From NCBI GenBank assembly GCA_964455095.1, contig CAYVUV010000171.1:1-10221 (forward strand): a stretch of 10,221 nucleotides of DNA, given 5' to 3'. The number at the start of each line of letters is the position of its first letter. Position 1 is the stretch's first letter. This document shows, in pieces, positions 1 to 7,635 of the stretch. Both the position numbers and the translations under genes were made by a program. This DNA comes from CAYVUV01 sp964455095 (GTDB lineage: Bacteria; Desulfobacterota; Binatia; HRBIN30; CADEER01). The notes under the pieces were generated by a model that was given only the letters and a program-made list of their open reading frames with translations, did not search any database and was not told the DNA's origin.

Positions 1-1438
1 GCTGCTCTTCGTGGTATTCGGCGTCCTCGTTCACGCGCCAGGGGTCCGGGCTCGGGCCGTCGCCGACGATGGCGTCGACCGTCAGCATGGCGGTCATCAT
101 CGCGTGGTCCTGGTTGTTGTATTTGTGCAAGCCGTTCCGCCCCACCATGTGCAGGTTCGGGTAGCGCATCGTGATTTCCTCGCGCAGCGCCTGGACGTGG
201 CGGCCATAGTCAGCGTCGTAGACCGGATAGGCGCGCGGCTGACGGATGACGTAGCCACCAGTGACATCGCCAGGCTCGACCAGCGACAGGGTGGCCAACT
301 CGGACTGAGCCAGAGCGATCAACTCGGCGTCGCTGCGCCGCCAGATGTCGTCGCCGGTAGAGCAGAAGTACTCGAGGCCGAAGGCGTTCACCGCGGGAGT
401 CGGTAGCAGCGCGGGCGACCATGCCCTGACGTTCTGGATGCGCGCGACTCTCACTTCGGCGTCGTGGATGTAGAGCCAGTGATCGTCGAAGCGCTGGCGA
501 TCGGGGGCGAACAGCATCACCGTGAGCAGATCGCGGTAGCGCAGCGCTTCCGCGTGCGCCCGCCCGTGCAGCGACGGTGACAGCAGCGCGGCGAGGTCGC
601 CGAGGGCGGCGGAACAGATCACGTGCGCCGAGCGCAGAGCGTGCGGCGTGCCCGCTGCGTCGACGTAGGTGGTCGTCCACTCCCGGGTCGGCGCATCGTA
701 TGCCAGGCCCACCACCCGACAACCGAGGCGCACCTCACCGCCCTGCTCACCTGTGCGCCGCGCGGCCGCTTCCCACATCATACCAGCGCCACGGCGCGGG
801 TAGCGGAAGGTCTCGATCAGCGACTTGATCCGCGCCGGTCCGTTGGCCGCCGCGCGCGGCCGCAGCGCACCCAACAATGCCGTGCTGAGCGACAGTCCTT
901 TGATGCGCTGCGCCGCCCAGTCGGCCGAGATATCGCGGCAGTCCATGCCCCAGACCTTCTCGGTGTAGGTACGGAAGAAGATATCGAACAGACGCGATCC
1001 GAACTCGTTCGACACCCAGTCGGCGAAGCTCTGCGGCTCGTGCACCGGGAAGCAACGCGCGCGCAGAAACGACAGGCCGGCGCGCGCCGACTCCCACGCG
1101 CCGAGGTTGGCGAAGGCTTCCGCGGCATCGAGCGGGTAGCGGAAGAACCGGCCGCGATAGTGGATGCGCGTGCGCCGGTTGATGCTCAACATGTCGTCGG
1201 GCAGGATTTCATCCCACAACGCTTCGACCCTTTCCGACTTGGAGAAGAAGCGGTGCGGGCCGATGTCGAATCGGTAGCCGTCGTGCTCAATGGTGCGCGC
1301 CAGCCCGCCGACGTAATACGGGTCGGCCTCCAGGACGGTGACCGGCCAACCGCGACGCGAGAGCAGGTACGACGCGGTCAGACCGGCCGGTCCGGCGCCG
1401 ACGACCACCACGTGCGGCTCGGCTGTGGCGCGCTTCAT
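1..1438 (-). CDS. FAD-dependent amine-oxidase / UDP-galactopyranose-mutase-like oxidoreductase (3' end cut by window edge)
   Basis: Reading from ATG at 1438, 479 codons are open to the left edge. The N-terminus has the dinucleotide-binding fold: GAGPAG at residues 14-19 and an acidic residue (E37) ending the second strand where the FAD ribose binds. A GYRFDIGPHRFFSK block (54-67) follows, typical of the flavin amine oxidase/protoporphyrinogen-oxidase-like group (COG1232) that also contains UDP-galactopyranose-mutase-like enzymes. Near the cut end, RNGLHKYNNQDHAM is the usual FAD-contacting C-terminal block, so probably only a few tens of residues are missing. The start overlaps the stop of the upstream membrane-protein gene (ATGA) and has a GAGG seven bases ahead. 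Members of this group often sit with glycosyltransferases in surface-glycan loci, which fits the neighbour. The substrate cannot be read from the sequence: a sugar-nucleotide mutase or a carotenoid/porphyrin-type oxidase are alternatives. Flavoenzyme family sure, reaction unsure. Confidence 0.9.
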   Translation of the reverse strand, partial: MKRATAEPHVVVVGAGPAGLTASYLLSRRGWPVTVLEADPYYVGGLARTIEHDGYRFDIGPHRFFSKSERVEALWDEILPDDMLSINRRTRIHYRGRFFRYPLDAAEAFANLGAWESARAGLSFLRARCFPVHEPQSFADWVSNEFGSRLFDIFFRTYTEKVWGMDCRDISADWAAQRIKGLSLSTALLGALRPRAAANGPARIKSLIETFRYPRRGAGMMWEAAARRTGEQGGEVRLGCRVVGLAYDAPTREWTTTYVDAAGTPHALRSAHVICSAALGDLAALLSPSLHGRAHAEALRYRDLLTVMLFAPDRQRFDDHWLYIHDAEVRVARIQNVRAWSPALLPTPAVNAFGLEYFCSTGDDIWRRSDAELIALAQSELATLSLVEPGDVTGGYVIRQPRAYPVYDADYGRHVQALREEITMRYPNLHMVGRNGLHKYNNQDHAMMTAMLTVDAIVGDGPSPDPWRVNEDAEYHEEQ

Positions 1439-3300
1439 TGAGACGCCTCAGCCACCGTCGGGGCGTCGCGCTTGCGGCGCGCCAGAATGAAGCCGTCGAT
1501 GTCTTCCACCGGCTCGTAGGTGCGGGCGATGGCGGCGGAGAGCAGCGGCAGACGGCGCGCGTTGTCGATGCCGTCGATGGCGTTCGGCCAGCCCGGCGAG
1601 TGCAGCAGAATGTACGAGGGCCGGTCGCCATCGAGGTCGCGTATGATCTCGTCCTGCAACGGCGCGGCCGAGGCGAACCAGACGATCGCATGCCGCCCGC
1701 AGCTCGGCTTGCGCAACAGGAAGGTCCAGGCCGCTTCGCTGGTGAAGGTGAAGGCACACGTGTCGGCGCGCGTCAGCTCGTGCCAGCGGTCGCGGACGCG
1801 GCGTTCGGTCGCGCTGATGAAGGCATCGTCGGGCGCTGCGACAAGAGCCGCCAGGCGCGACGGGGCACCGAGGGCGGCGCGCGCATCGATCGTCGGTCGA
1901 TAGGTGCGCCACGCCAGCCCGGCCACCGCCATGGCGGTGAGCAGCGTCAGCGCGGGCATCCACTGCGGTCGCCTCGCAACGATCGGGCCGGCGACGGCGC
2001 AGAGACTGAACACCAGACCGATGTACGCGAAGAAACTGGCGTACAGCAGGTGCCCGGGATCGGAGCGGCCGAGCGCTGAGCGGAAGTAGAGAAACGCCAG
2101 GCTGGCGACGAACACCTGCGCAACCAGTGCGTGGCGCGCGCCGCCACAGATCAGCGCGCGCACGGTCAGCAGCAGTTGCATGCTGATGCACACGAGCGGC
2201 GCGATCGTGAGCAGCCCGGGAAGCTCGGCCGGGCTGGGATAGACGTAGCTGTCGAAGAGATCCTTGGTTCGGTAGATGCTCAGTGTGGTGTCGAGAAAGG
2301 CGAGGAACTCCGCGACGCCCACGGCGCAGACGAAGGCGATCCAGCCGATCACCACTCCGGCGAGGCACCAGTACAACTCACGGCGCGCGGCGGTGCGATC
2401 GAGCCAGTAACCAACGGTCAGGGCCGAGCCGAGTGCGGCATTGAAGTAGGCGCCGCGGTCGATGACGTAGAAGTAGGTCAGGCTGGAGCACAGGCCGGCG
2501 ACGAACAGACCGGCGCGGCTGCGATACGCGACGCCGAACAGCAGACCACTCGCGCCGATCAGAACCGGCACGTCGCGGCGGTCGAGGGTCTGCAGGTAGC
2601 CGTTGGTGACCAGCGTCGCCAGGATCATCGCGAACAACACGGCCAGGGCCCAGGCGGCCCCGCTGCGGCTGCCCGTGGGACAGCACACGGCCAGCGCCAC
2701 CAGACATGCGGCGAGCGCCGGTGCCACGGCCAGCTTCAGGATGATCACGGTGACGAGACAGGCACCGATCGTTTGTTGCCCGGTGACGTACCAGCCCAGG
2801 ACGGTAGAGAGCGGGTCGTAGAACGCCCCATGCAGGAAATAGGAGCCAAGCCACAGGCCGCGCCCGGAGACGAAGTTCCATGCCGGGGCCAGCCACTCGC
2901 CGGTATGGAAGAAATCCAGCGGCGCCGGAGCGAAGGGCGAGGAGAGAAAACGGGCGATTTCGAGCCCCGTCCAGACCGTCGCGATACCAAGCCCCAGCGT
3001 GCCGGCGGCACGTGACGAGAGCGCACCTCCGGGATCGGCGGCGCACGGAGCAACATCGCCACCGCGACGCAGTCGCCACCCCGCGTAGAGAACCGCAGGC
3101 AGCGCAACCAGGACCGCATAGCGCAGCAGGTTGTTGAGCGGGCTGAACCCAGCCAGGGTTAGCGGTCCGACGACTCCCAACGGATTGCTCAGCGGCACCC
3201 GCAGCCGGTCCCAAACGACGAGCCCGATCGTCCATCCGACGCTGAGCGCCGTCGCCATGGCAAGAGCGTCCCGCGCCGGAGGTAGAGGCGTTGCCCGCAC
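1435..3300 (-). CDS. Polytopic membrane protein, probable GT-C type glycosyltransferase
   Basis: About 621 residues. Roughly ten to twelve hydrophobic segments fill residues 15-465, and a soluble tail of about 150 residues ends in a GFILARR block (603-609). The extracytoplasmic loop after the third segment holds DFFHTGEW (129-136), an Asp/Glu pair placed like the catalytic acidic motif in the first loop of GT-C lipid-sugar-dependent glycosyltransferases. A FLHG block follows (155-158). SALGRSDPGHLLY (408-420) is a second likely conserved loop. The role is inferred: transfer of a sugar from a polyprenyl-phosphate donor to a lipid, glycan or protein outside the cytoplasmic membrane. An in-frame stop lies just upstream of the GTG at 3300. 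ATG at 3258 is an alternative start that still precedes the first membrane segment. Neither has a convincing Shine-Dalgarno sequence. The stop overlaps the next gene by four bases, so both are in one operon. No named family is claimed. Confidence 0.85.
   Translation of the reverse strand: MRATPLPPARDALAMATALSVGWTIGLVVWDRLRVPLSNPLGVVGPLTLAGFSPLNNLLRYAVLVALPAVLYAGWRLRRGGDVAPCAADPGGALSSRAAGTLGLGIATVWTGLEIARFLSSPFAPAPLDFFHTGEWLAPAWNFVSGRGLWLGSYFLHGAFYDPLSTVLGWYVTGQQTIGACLVTVIILKLAVAPALAACLVALAVCCPTGSRSGAAWALAVLFAMILATLVTNGYLQTLDRRDVPVLIGASGLLFGVAYRSRAGLFVAGLCSSLTYFYVIDRGAYFNAALGSALTVGYWLDRTAARRELYWCLAGVVIGWIAFVCAVGVAEFLAFLDTTLSIYRTKDLFDSYVYPSPAELPGLLTIAPLVCISMQLLLTVRALICGGARHALVAQVFVASLAFLYFRSALGRSDPGHLLYASFFAYIGLVFSLCAVAGPIVARRPQWMPALTLLTAMAVAGLAWRTYRPTIDARAALGAPSRLAALVAAPDDAFISATERRVRDRWHELTRADTCAFTFTSEAAWTFLLRKPSCGRHAIVWFASAAPLQDEIIRDLDGDRPSYILLHSPGWPNAIDGIDNARRLPLLSAAIARTYEPVEDIDGFILARRKRDAPTVAEASQ
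1446..1449 (-). promoter_or_regulatory. Ribosome binding site for the flavin oxidoreductase gene
   Basis: GAGG on the minus strand, seven bases before ATG 1438 and lying inside the last codons of the membrane-protein gene. It supports ATG 1438 as the start and the idea that translation is coupled through the ATGA overlap. Confidence 0.55.
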
Positions 3301-3434
3301 GCCGGGTTACAAATCAAATCGCAACGCCGGACACCACCCAGGATCCCCGAGCTCGGCAGCCAAAACGCCCTCGCTTGCTAGTTTGTCTGCGCCCCTGGCC
3401 GCTCGGAGGTGCGCGGTCACACGCGACCGAACAA
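3301..3434. other. 134-base intergenic gap between the GH13 and membrane-protein genes
   Basis: I see no gene here. Just after the GH13 stop (minus strand) there is a weak 5-bp stem CGGTC-GCGTGT-GACCG with no T-run, so it is not a convincing terminator. A 10-base perfect palindrome CCGAGCTCGG lies at 3347-3356. An AT-richer patch at 3307-3320 just upstream of the GTG start could be part of a promoter for the membrane-protein operon, but I cannot place clear -35 and -10 boxes. Confidence 0.4.
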
Positions 3435-5414
3435 CTATCTTGCAAAGACCAGCAGGCCGTTCGCCGGGATCGTGACGCCCGCGCTCTGCGCCAGGCCGTC
3501 GCGCCCGGGGCCGCTGGCGGTGACCCCGCCATAATTTCCCTGCGCCGCGGGGTTCACCCAGGCCTCATAGACGTCCGAGTTGAACACTTCCTGCCAGTGC
3601 CCCGGCTGGGGAAAGCCGAGCTGGTAGCTGCGGTTGTAGAAGGTCGCCTCGTTCAGGCTGGCAATCACGACCACGTCCCGCCCTTCCCCCGGCACCCAGC
3701 GGTGAAATGCGATCACGCGGTTGTCGTTGTGGACGTGGAAGACGTTGATCCCCTCGCCGGTGAGCGCAGGGTAGCGGCGGCGTAGCCAACAGAGGTCGCG
3801 CATGAAGCGGTGGAAGTCGGCCATCTTTTTGTCGCCGCCCTCCAGCCCATCCCAGTAGATGAAACACTCGGAACGGGCCGGGTTGTCGGACCAGTACTTG
3901 TCCTCCAGAAACTCCTGGCCCATGAACAGCATCGGCACTCCCGGCGCCGTCAGCAGGAGACCGTTTGCCACCCGCGCGCGGCTGGTCGCGTACCACGAGC
4001 GCGCATTGCCGCCCCCTGCCAGCGCCGCGATCCGCGGCTTGCGATGATCGTCATTGTGGCTGGCGTCCTCGAGGTCGTGGTTTTCCAGGCAGTGATACTG
4101 CCGCCACGCGGCCGCGACGCCCGGGCGCGGATAGAGCACGTCGCGCAACCGATCCAACGGCACGCGCGCACCCGCGCCGCCGGCCGCCTGAGCGATGACG
4201 TCGCGGACGGCATCCCGAAAACGGTCTTCGTAGCCGAGATCGAACCCCATGCCGTTCGGCGGCCGGCGCGTCGCAAGCGGGCGGTCGTCGCCCCAATATT
4301 CGGCGATCTGCACGGCCTCGCTCTTGATGAATCGCACCGTATTCGTCAGGTCCTGGAGGAAGAACCACCCGCCGTTCCAGTCGATCACCCGCACTTCGTC
4401 GTAACGCAGGCCGTCCACCCGATACTCTTGCAGGAACACGCGCGCGTTATTGATCAGGAACTCGCGCACGTCCGCCTCGGCGTACTCGAACACGACTCCG
4501 CCCGCCCACTCGGCGCCGTTGCGGTCGAAATACAGATCGTTGTGTGGGCTCGGATTCGCCGGGCGATCGAAGTGCCGCATGCTCTGCTCGTTGAACGACC
4601 CGCCGGCGTGGTTGAAGACGACATCGACGATGACCGCGATGCCGTAAAGGTGGCAGACGTCGACGAAGAGCTTGAGCTGGTTTACCTGGCTCGAGAGCTC
4701 CGCTGCCGTCTTCGGCGCGACACCCTTCGCGGCGAGCAGTGCATTGATGCGCGGCAGGTAGCGCGCCGCCAGCTCCGCCGCTCCGACGCAGTAGTCCATC
4801 TCGGGCGAAAAAAGATCCGTTCCGTTGTAGCCGAGGCTGTTGGTAGTCCAGAACTCCACCAGCGGCAGCGGCTGCACCGCGTTCACGCCGAGGTCGGCGA
4901 GATACGGCACGCGGTCGAGCGCATCGACGAGCTTCGCCACCCGGCCGCGCAGATCCGCACCGTCCTCGGCACGGGCGTAAAAGACGCCGACGTGAAACTG
5001 GTACACCACCAACTGGTGAAACGCCGGCGGTCGGAAATTCGGCGCGATCCACTGGTAGCTGGAGGCATCGCGGACGATGCAGTTCGAGTTGTCGTAGTCG
5101 TCGGTCACCAGGCCGTTTAGATAGTGCAGCTCTCGGGCGTACGGATCGCGCTTGAAGCCCGCGCTGCCCGCGCCAATCACCCAGTACCGGTAGGCCGTGC
5201 CATCAGCGACCCCATCGACAAAGCCCGTCCAGTGACCGGTTGCCGGGTTCTTCTCCAGCGCATCCGCCGGAGTCGGGGTGAAGCTCGTGCCGGCTTCGAG
5301 CGCGACGTGCACCGCCGTCGCGCCGGGTGCCCAGACGCGAAAGGTCGCGCCGTTTGCCGTCAGTGTAGCTCCCATCGGGGTGCCTGCGTTGATCCCTTGC
5401 TGTGTGACCGCCAT
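3435..5414 (-). CDS. Glycoside hydrolase family 13 (alpha-amylase / branching-enzyme type) with CBM48-like N-terminus
   Basis: 659 residues, complete. Residues about 14-100 form a CBM48-like beta domain (ATFRVWAPGA at 23-32, then KRDPYA at 88-93). The catalytic barrel shows all four GH13 regions: I, DVVFNH (264-269); II, DGLRYDEV (334-341) with the predicted nucleophile D339; III, IAEYWGDD (370-377) with the acid/base E372; IV, LENHDLE (443-449) with the transition-state stabiliser D447. The C-terminus ends in a beta-domain signature, IPANGLLVFAR. The protein should therefore be an active alpha-glucan hydrolase or transglycosidase. There is no signal peptide, so it is probably cytoplasmic. 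Residues 209-245 insert a helical stretch between barrel strands. Size and the CBM48 resemble glycogen branching or debranching enzymes, but regions II and III differ from textbook GlgB, so the subfamily is open. ATG 5414 is supported by GGAGA seven bases upstream. No glycogen or trehalose genes are adjacent. Confidence 0.95.
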   Translation of the reverse strand: MAVTQQGINAGTPMGATLTANGATFRVWAPGATAVHVALEAGTSFTPTPADALEKNPATGHWTGFVDGVADGTAYRYWVIGAGSAGFKRDPYARELHYLNGLVTDDYDNSNCIVRDASSYQWIAPNFRPPAFHQLVVYQFHVGVFYARAEDGADLRGRVAKLVDALDRVPYLADLGVNAVQPLPLVEFWTTNSLGYNGTDLFSPEMDYCVGAAELAARYLPRINALLAAKGVAPKTAAELSSQVNQLKLFVDVCHLYGIAVIVDVVFNHAGGSFNEQSMRHFDRPANPSPHNDLYFDRNGAEWAGGVVFEYAEADVREFLINNARVFLQEYRVDGLRYDEVRVIDWNGGWFFLQDLTNTVRFIKSEAVQIAEYWGDDRPLATRRPPNGMGFDLGYEDRFRDAVRDVIAQAAGGAGARVPLDRLRDVLYPRPGVAAAWRQYHCLENHDLEDASHNDDHRKPRIAALAGGGNARSWYATSRARVANGLLLTAPGVPMLFMGQEFLEDKYWSDNPARSECFIYWDGLEGGDKKMADFHRFMRDLCWLRRRYPALTGEGINVFHVHNDNRVIAFHRWVPGEGRDVVVIASLNEATFYNRSYQLGFPQPGHWQEVFNSDVYEAWVNPAAQGNYGGVTASGPGRDGLAQSAGVTIPANGLLVFAR

Positions 5415-5420
5415 TGCCGT

Positions 5421-5425
5421 TCTCC
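5421..5425 (-). promoter_or_regulatory. Ribosome binding site for the GH13 gene
   Basis: GGAGA on the minus strand, followed by seven bases and then ATG 5414. It is the best Shine-Dalgarno sequence in the window. It favours this start over the out-of-frame ATG at 5442. Confidence 0.65.
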
Positions 5426-5668
5426 GCTTTCCGGGGCGTCATGGACCCACCTCCGGGCCGGTTGGAAGTCCCTGCCTCGTTCGAGGATGGCCCGCCGATC
5501 AGGTGCCGAGCGTCTACTACCTATCGGCCTTCGACAAGCCGGGGAAAACCCGGCGATGAAGCAGCGAAGGGCGAGGCGCAAATTGGCGCCGATGGGGACG
5601 TTCCTGAAAGATGAGAGACCTGCCTTCTCGCGAAACAGCCGGCCCTAGGCAAGCCCCGGGAGGCGGAA
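5426..5668 (-). other. Leader / intergenic region upstream of the GH13 gene
   Basis: About 240 bases without a supported gene, between the lipoprotein stop and the GH13 ribosome binding site. Read on the minus strand it has several small hairpins in series: GGCGC-CAATTT-GCGCC, GCCGGG-TTTTC-CCCGGC (5538-5554), CCTC-GAAC-GAGG, and just before the ribosome binding site a stem of GGACTTCC with GGAG and GTCC across a 3-base bulge. I do not recognise any of these as a known riboswitch. The region may carry the GH13 promoter and a structured 5' leader, or simply reflect high GC. Confidence 0.35.
5538..5554 (-). other. 6-bp GC hairpin, terminator-like but without a T-run
   Basis: A perfect stem of GCCGGG and CCCGGC around a five-base loop, about 115 bases past the lipoprotein stop. 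On the minus strand the following bases are TTGTCG, too poor in T for a standard intrinsic terminator. It might help end lipoprotein transcription or be part of the GH13 leader. Confidence 0.3.
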
Positions 5669-7465
5669 TCACGGCGCTGCGCGCAGCTCGCTGGGCAAGC
5701 CGATCACACGCTGCCGGGACTCCGAGCACAGGGAATCGGCGGTCGCTTGCGGCCCTCTGTGAGCCGTGCGCCGGATGACGCAATCTATCAGCGCCAGTGT
5801 CTCTGGGTGCAGGAAGTCGCTGTGCGCTCCGATCGGATCGATCCACCCCACGGTGTAGTCGACGAGCGGCTGGTTCAAGTTCCCCAGGAGGCCCTCCGAG
5901 ACGATCGAGGACGCATCCACGACCGTCAGACCCTCTTGTTCGATTCCACTGCCGTCGGACAGCCATGTACCCAGGTCGACCGCTCTGGTGCGATTGGCTC
6001 CGATCGCGATGGCGAGGTCGCCGCCGACTGATTCTCGCTGTCCTCCCATCTCCAGGAAACCCTTGCGCGACCGCCCCCAGTCCGCGTCGAGTGCAGCTGC
6101 CGCCAGATCGGTCGGAATCTCCAGCAGCGGGAGATTCCCGGTCGTGTCCAGGATCTGACCCACGATCCCCGGTTGACCACGGAGGACGGCGGCGATCTGA
6201 TCATAGCCGTAGTCGAGCGGAAGCGTTGCCACGCTGTAGGCCACGACTAAGGGAAGGGATAAAACATCGATGAGCGGCGTGTACCAGCGAGCACTTGCGG
6301 GGTCGCTCCGATCCTCGGGATCGGTGAGGGAGTCCCATAGCGCCGCGAAGGTCATGCGGCCCGCCTGCATGCCGGTGAAGACATAGGCACTCAGCATGAC
6401 GTTGGCGAGCGGATACAGGAAGCGGTTGGCGTGATCGTGGCGGCTCATCGTCGCCACGATCGGGTAGGTGGCATGGGGGTCCACGTTCAGGACGCTGAGG
6501 GCGGGCTGGAAGAAGACGGCTCCAGCAACCGCCCCACGACCGAGGAAAGGCTCGATAACAGGAGTAAAGCCGCCAAGTTGCTCGTTTGTCAGCCCGGACA
6601 GAATCCGGGTGCCGAAGCTGTGGCCGACCAGGTAGATGTCGGGGATCGGCGGGACCGTAGTTTGCTCGTCGAGGCACTTCCGCCGCTGCTCCGGCTGTGG
6701 CGCGGCGGCTGTGGGTGGTGAATAGACTGTCTCCTCGACGCTGCCTTCGCTGGAAGCAAGTTGCTCGACGAGGGGGCCCATAACTCCGCGGAGTCGTCCG
6801 CCATCTTCGCAGGAGGTGCGCGGCCCCCTGTAGAGTGACCGTTCGTTGTGGATCTCGAGATGAACGCTCGGGTAGACGGCGCTGAGAATCCGATTTAGCT
6901 CGGCTCGCAGGCCGAAGTAGCCGACGCGGTCGGCCAGTGCGCCCTTGGACCAGAACGTTAGCGGCAGGAGAACCTGGTCGGAACGCGTGCCAACCGTCTG
7001 CGCCAGATCGGGCAACGGAAGGATGTCGGCGACGGTGCGCACGACTCCCCCGGATCCAGACTCCCAGGCGACACCGATCACGAGGATGCCGTCCCAGGAG
7101 ACCGAGAAGGTCCGCGAGTAAAGTCTCAGCGTGTCCAGGTAGGTTGCTTCCGCCTCGCCCGGCCGGTTGTTCCATCCGTAGCTCATCACGATGATGCGTC
7201 GGATCTGTCCCTGCGCCAGGACTGCCGCGATGCGCTCGCTCTCGATCGGATTCTCGACTGCGCCGTAGGCGTCCACGCGAAGAAGGAAGAAGTTGCGGGG
7301 AACCTCGCTCGCTCCGGGCCCGATGTCGCGGGACACCCTGGCGGGGGGCGCGCACCCGGCGGCGAGAGCCAGAGCGACTGCCAGGAGCACACGTGAGAGC
7401 ATGCCGGGATCGAATTCAGACAGAGGCGCCCGCCCAGCCTGTTTCACCTTCATCTCGAGTCTCAT
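5669..7465 (-). CDS. Predicted lipoprotein with alpha/beta-hydrolase (GHSFG) domain
   Basis: Three in-frame ATGs are possible: 7465 (598 residues), 7453 and 7402 (577 residues). The 7402 form gives a classic short lipoprotein signal, MLSRVLLAVALALAAGC, with C17 as the lipidated cysteine, so it may be the real start. None has a strong Shine-Dalgarno sequence. Numbering from 7402: RRIIVMSYGWNNRPGEA (68-84) is the first strand and HGW-like turn of the hydrolase fold. YLVGHSFGTRI (257-267) is the nucleophile elbow with S262. TMSRHDHANRFLYP (318-331) may hold the acid. GAHSDFLHPE (525-534) gives the likely catalytic H527. The protein should be membrane-anchored and outside the cytoplasm, acting as an esterase, lipase or amidase on an unknown substrate. 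Length exceeds a minimal alpha/beta hydrolase by about 250 residues, mostly at 180-250 and 370-520. No family name is claimed. It is divergent from the cyclic-nucleotide/reductase gene. Confidence 0.8.
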   Translation of the reverse strand: MRLEMKVKQAGRAPLSEFDPGMLSRVLLAVALALAAGCAPPARVSRDIGPGASEVPRNFFLLRVDAYGAVENPIESERIAAVLAQGQIRRIIVMSYGWNNRPGEAEATYLDTLRLYSRTFSVSWDGILVIGVAWESGSGGVVRTVADILPLPDLAQTVGTRSDQVLLPLTFWSKGALADRVGYFGLRAELNRILSAVYPSVHLEIHNERSLYRGPRTSCEDGGRLRGVMGPLVEQLASSEGSVEETVYSPPTAAAPQPEQRRKCLDEQTTVPPIPDIYLVGHSFGTRILSGLTNEQLGGFTPVIEPFLGRGAVAGAVFFQPALSVLNVDPHATYPIVATMSRHDHANRFLYPLANVMLSAYVFTGMQAGRMTFAALWDSLTDPEDRSDPASARWYTPLIDVLSLPLVVAYSVATLPLDYGYDQIAAVLRGQPGIVGQILDTTGNLPLLEIPTDLAAAALDADWGRSRKGFLEMGGQRESVGGDLAIAIGANRTRAVDLGTWLSDGSGIEQEGLTVVDASSIVSEGLLGNLNQPLVDYTVGWIDPIGAHSDFLHPETLALIDCVIRRTAHRGPQATADSLCSESRQRVIGLPSELRAAP

Positions 7466-7635
7466 CGAGGGACTAGGCCCCGGCCCGGCCGGCAGTGGAC
7501 TTGGGACGCTACAGTGGTTGTCATGTAGACGCTGCTGTTGCAGATCCGGCCAGACGGCGTCAACCCCGCTCCCTTCACGCAGCCCAGCACCCCAATCACC
7601 ATCGACGTTTGACGCCGTCCATCCCCATCGCGACA
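7466..7635. promoter_or_regulatory. Divergent control region between the lipoprotein gene and the cyclic-nucleotide/reductase gene
   Basis: About 170 bases separating two oppositely transcribed genes, so promoters for both should lie here. I cannot assign clear sigma-70 boxes: TTGACG occurs in both arms of the inverted repeat (plus strand 7609-7614, minus strand 7563-7558) but lacks a good -10 at 16-18 bases. A short dyad CTACA-(10)-TGTAG (7509-7528) and a direct GACGCT pair (7505-7510, 7528-7533) also occur. No ribosome binding site precedes the plus-strand start. Confidence 0.45.
7553..7619. repeat. Perfect 11-base inverted repeat, possible operator pair
   Basis: The left arm GACGGCGTCAA (7553-7563) and the right arm TTGACGCCGTC (7609-7619) are exact reverse complements, separated by 45 bases. 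Arm centres are 56 bases apart. Each arm contains the partial palindrome GACGNCGTC, so each could itself bind a dimeric regulator. The right arm ends 16 bases before ATG 7636. This could be two operator sites in the divergent promoter region, or a large hairpin in the 5' end of a transcript. Confidence 0.6.

Noticed and set aside
3347..3356. Palindrome CCGAGCTCGG
   Set aside because: Ten bases with no loop are expected by chance in GC-rich DNA, and it shows no link to a promoter or terminator.
3810..5120. Long plus-strand open frame (436 codons) opposite the GH13 gene
   Set aside because: The opposite strand encodes all four GH13 catalytic regions. The plus-strand translation is low-complexity and has no motifs, as expected of an antisense frame in GC-rich DNA.
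5415..5668. Known riboswitch (cyclic-di-GMP, glycine, fluoride, cobalamin types considered)
   Set aside because: None of the conserved core sequences of these classes could be found on either strand.
7509..7528. CTACA-(10)-TGTAG dyad as a LysR-type operator
   Set aside because: The arms are only five bases and do not fit the usual T-N11-A core, and no LysR-type gene is in the window.
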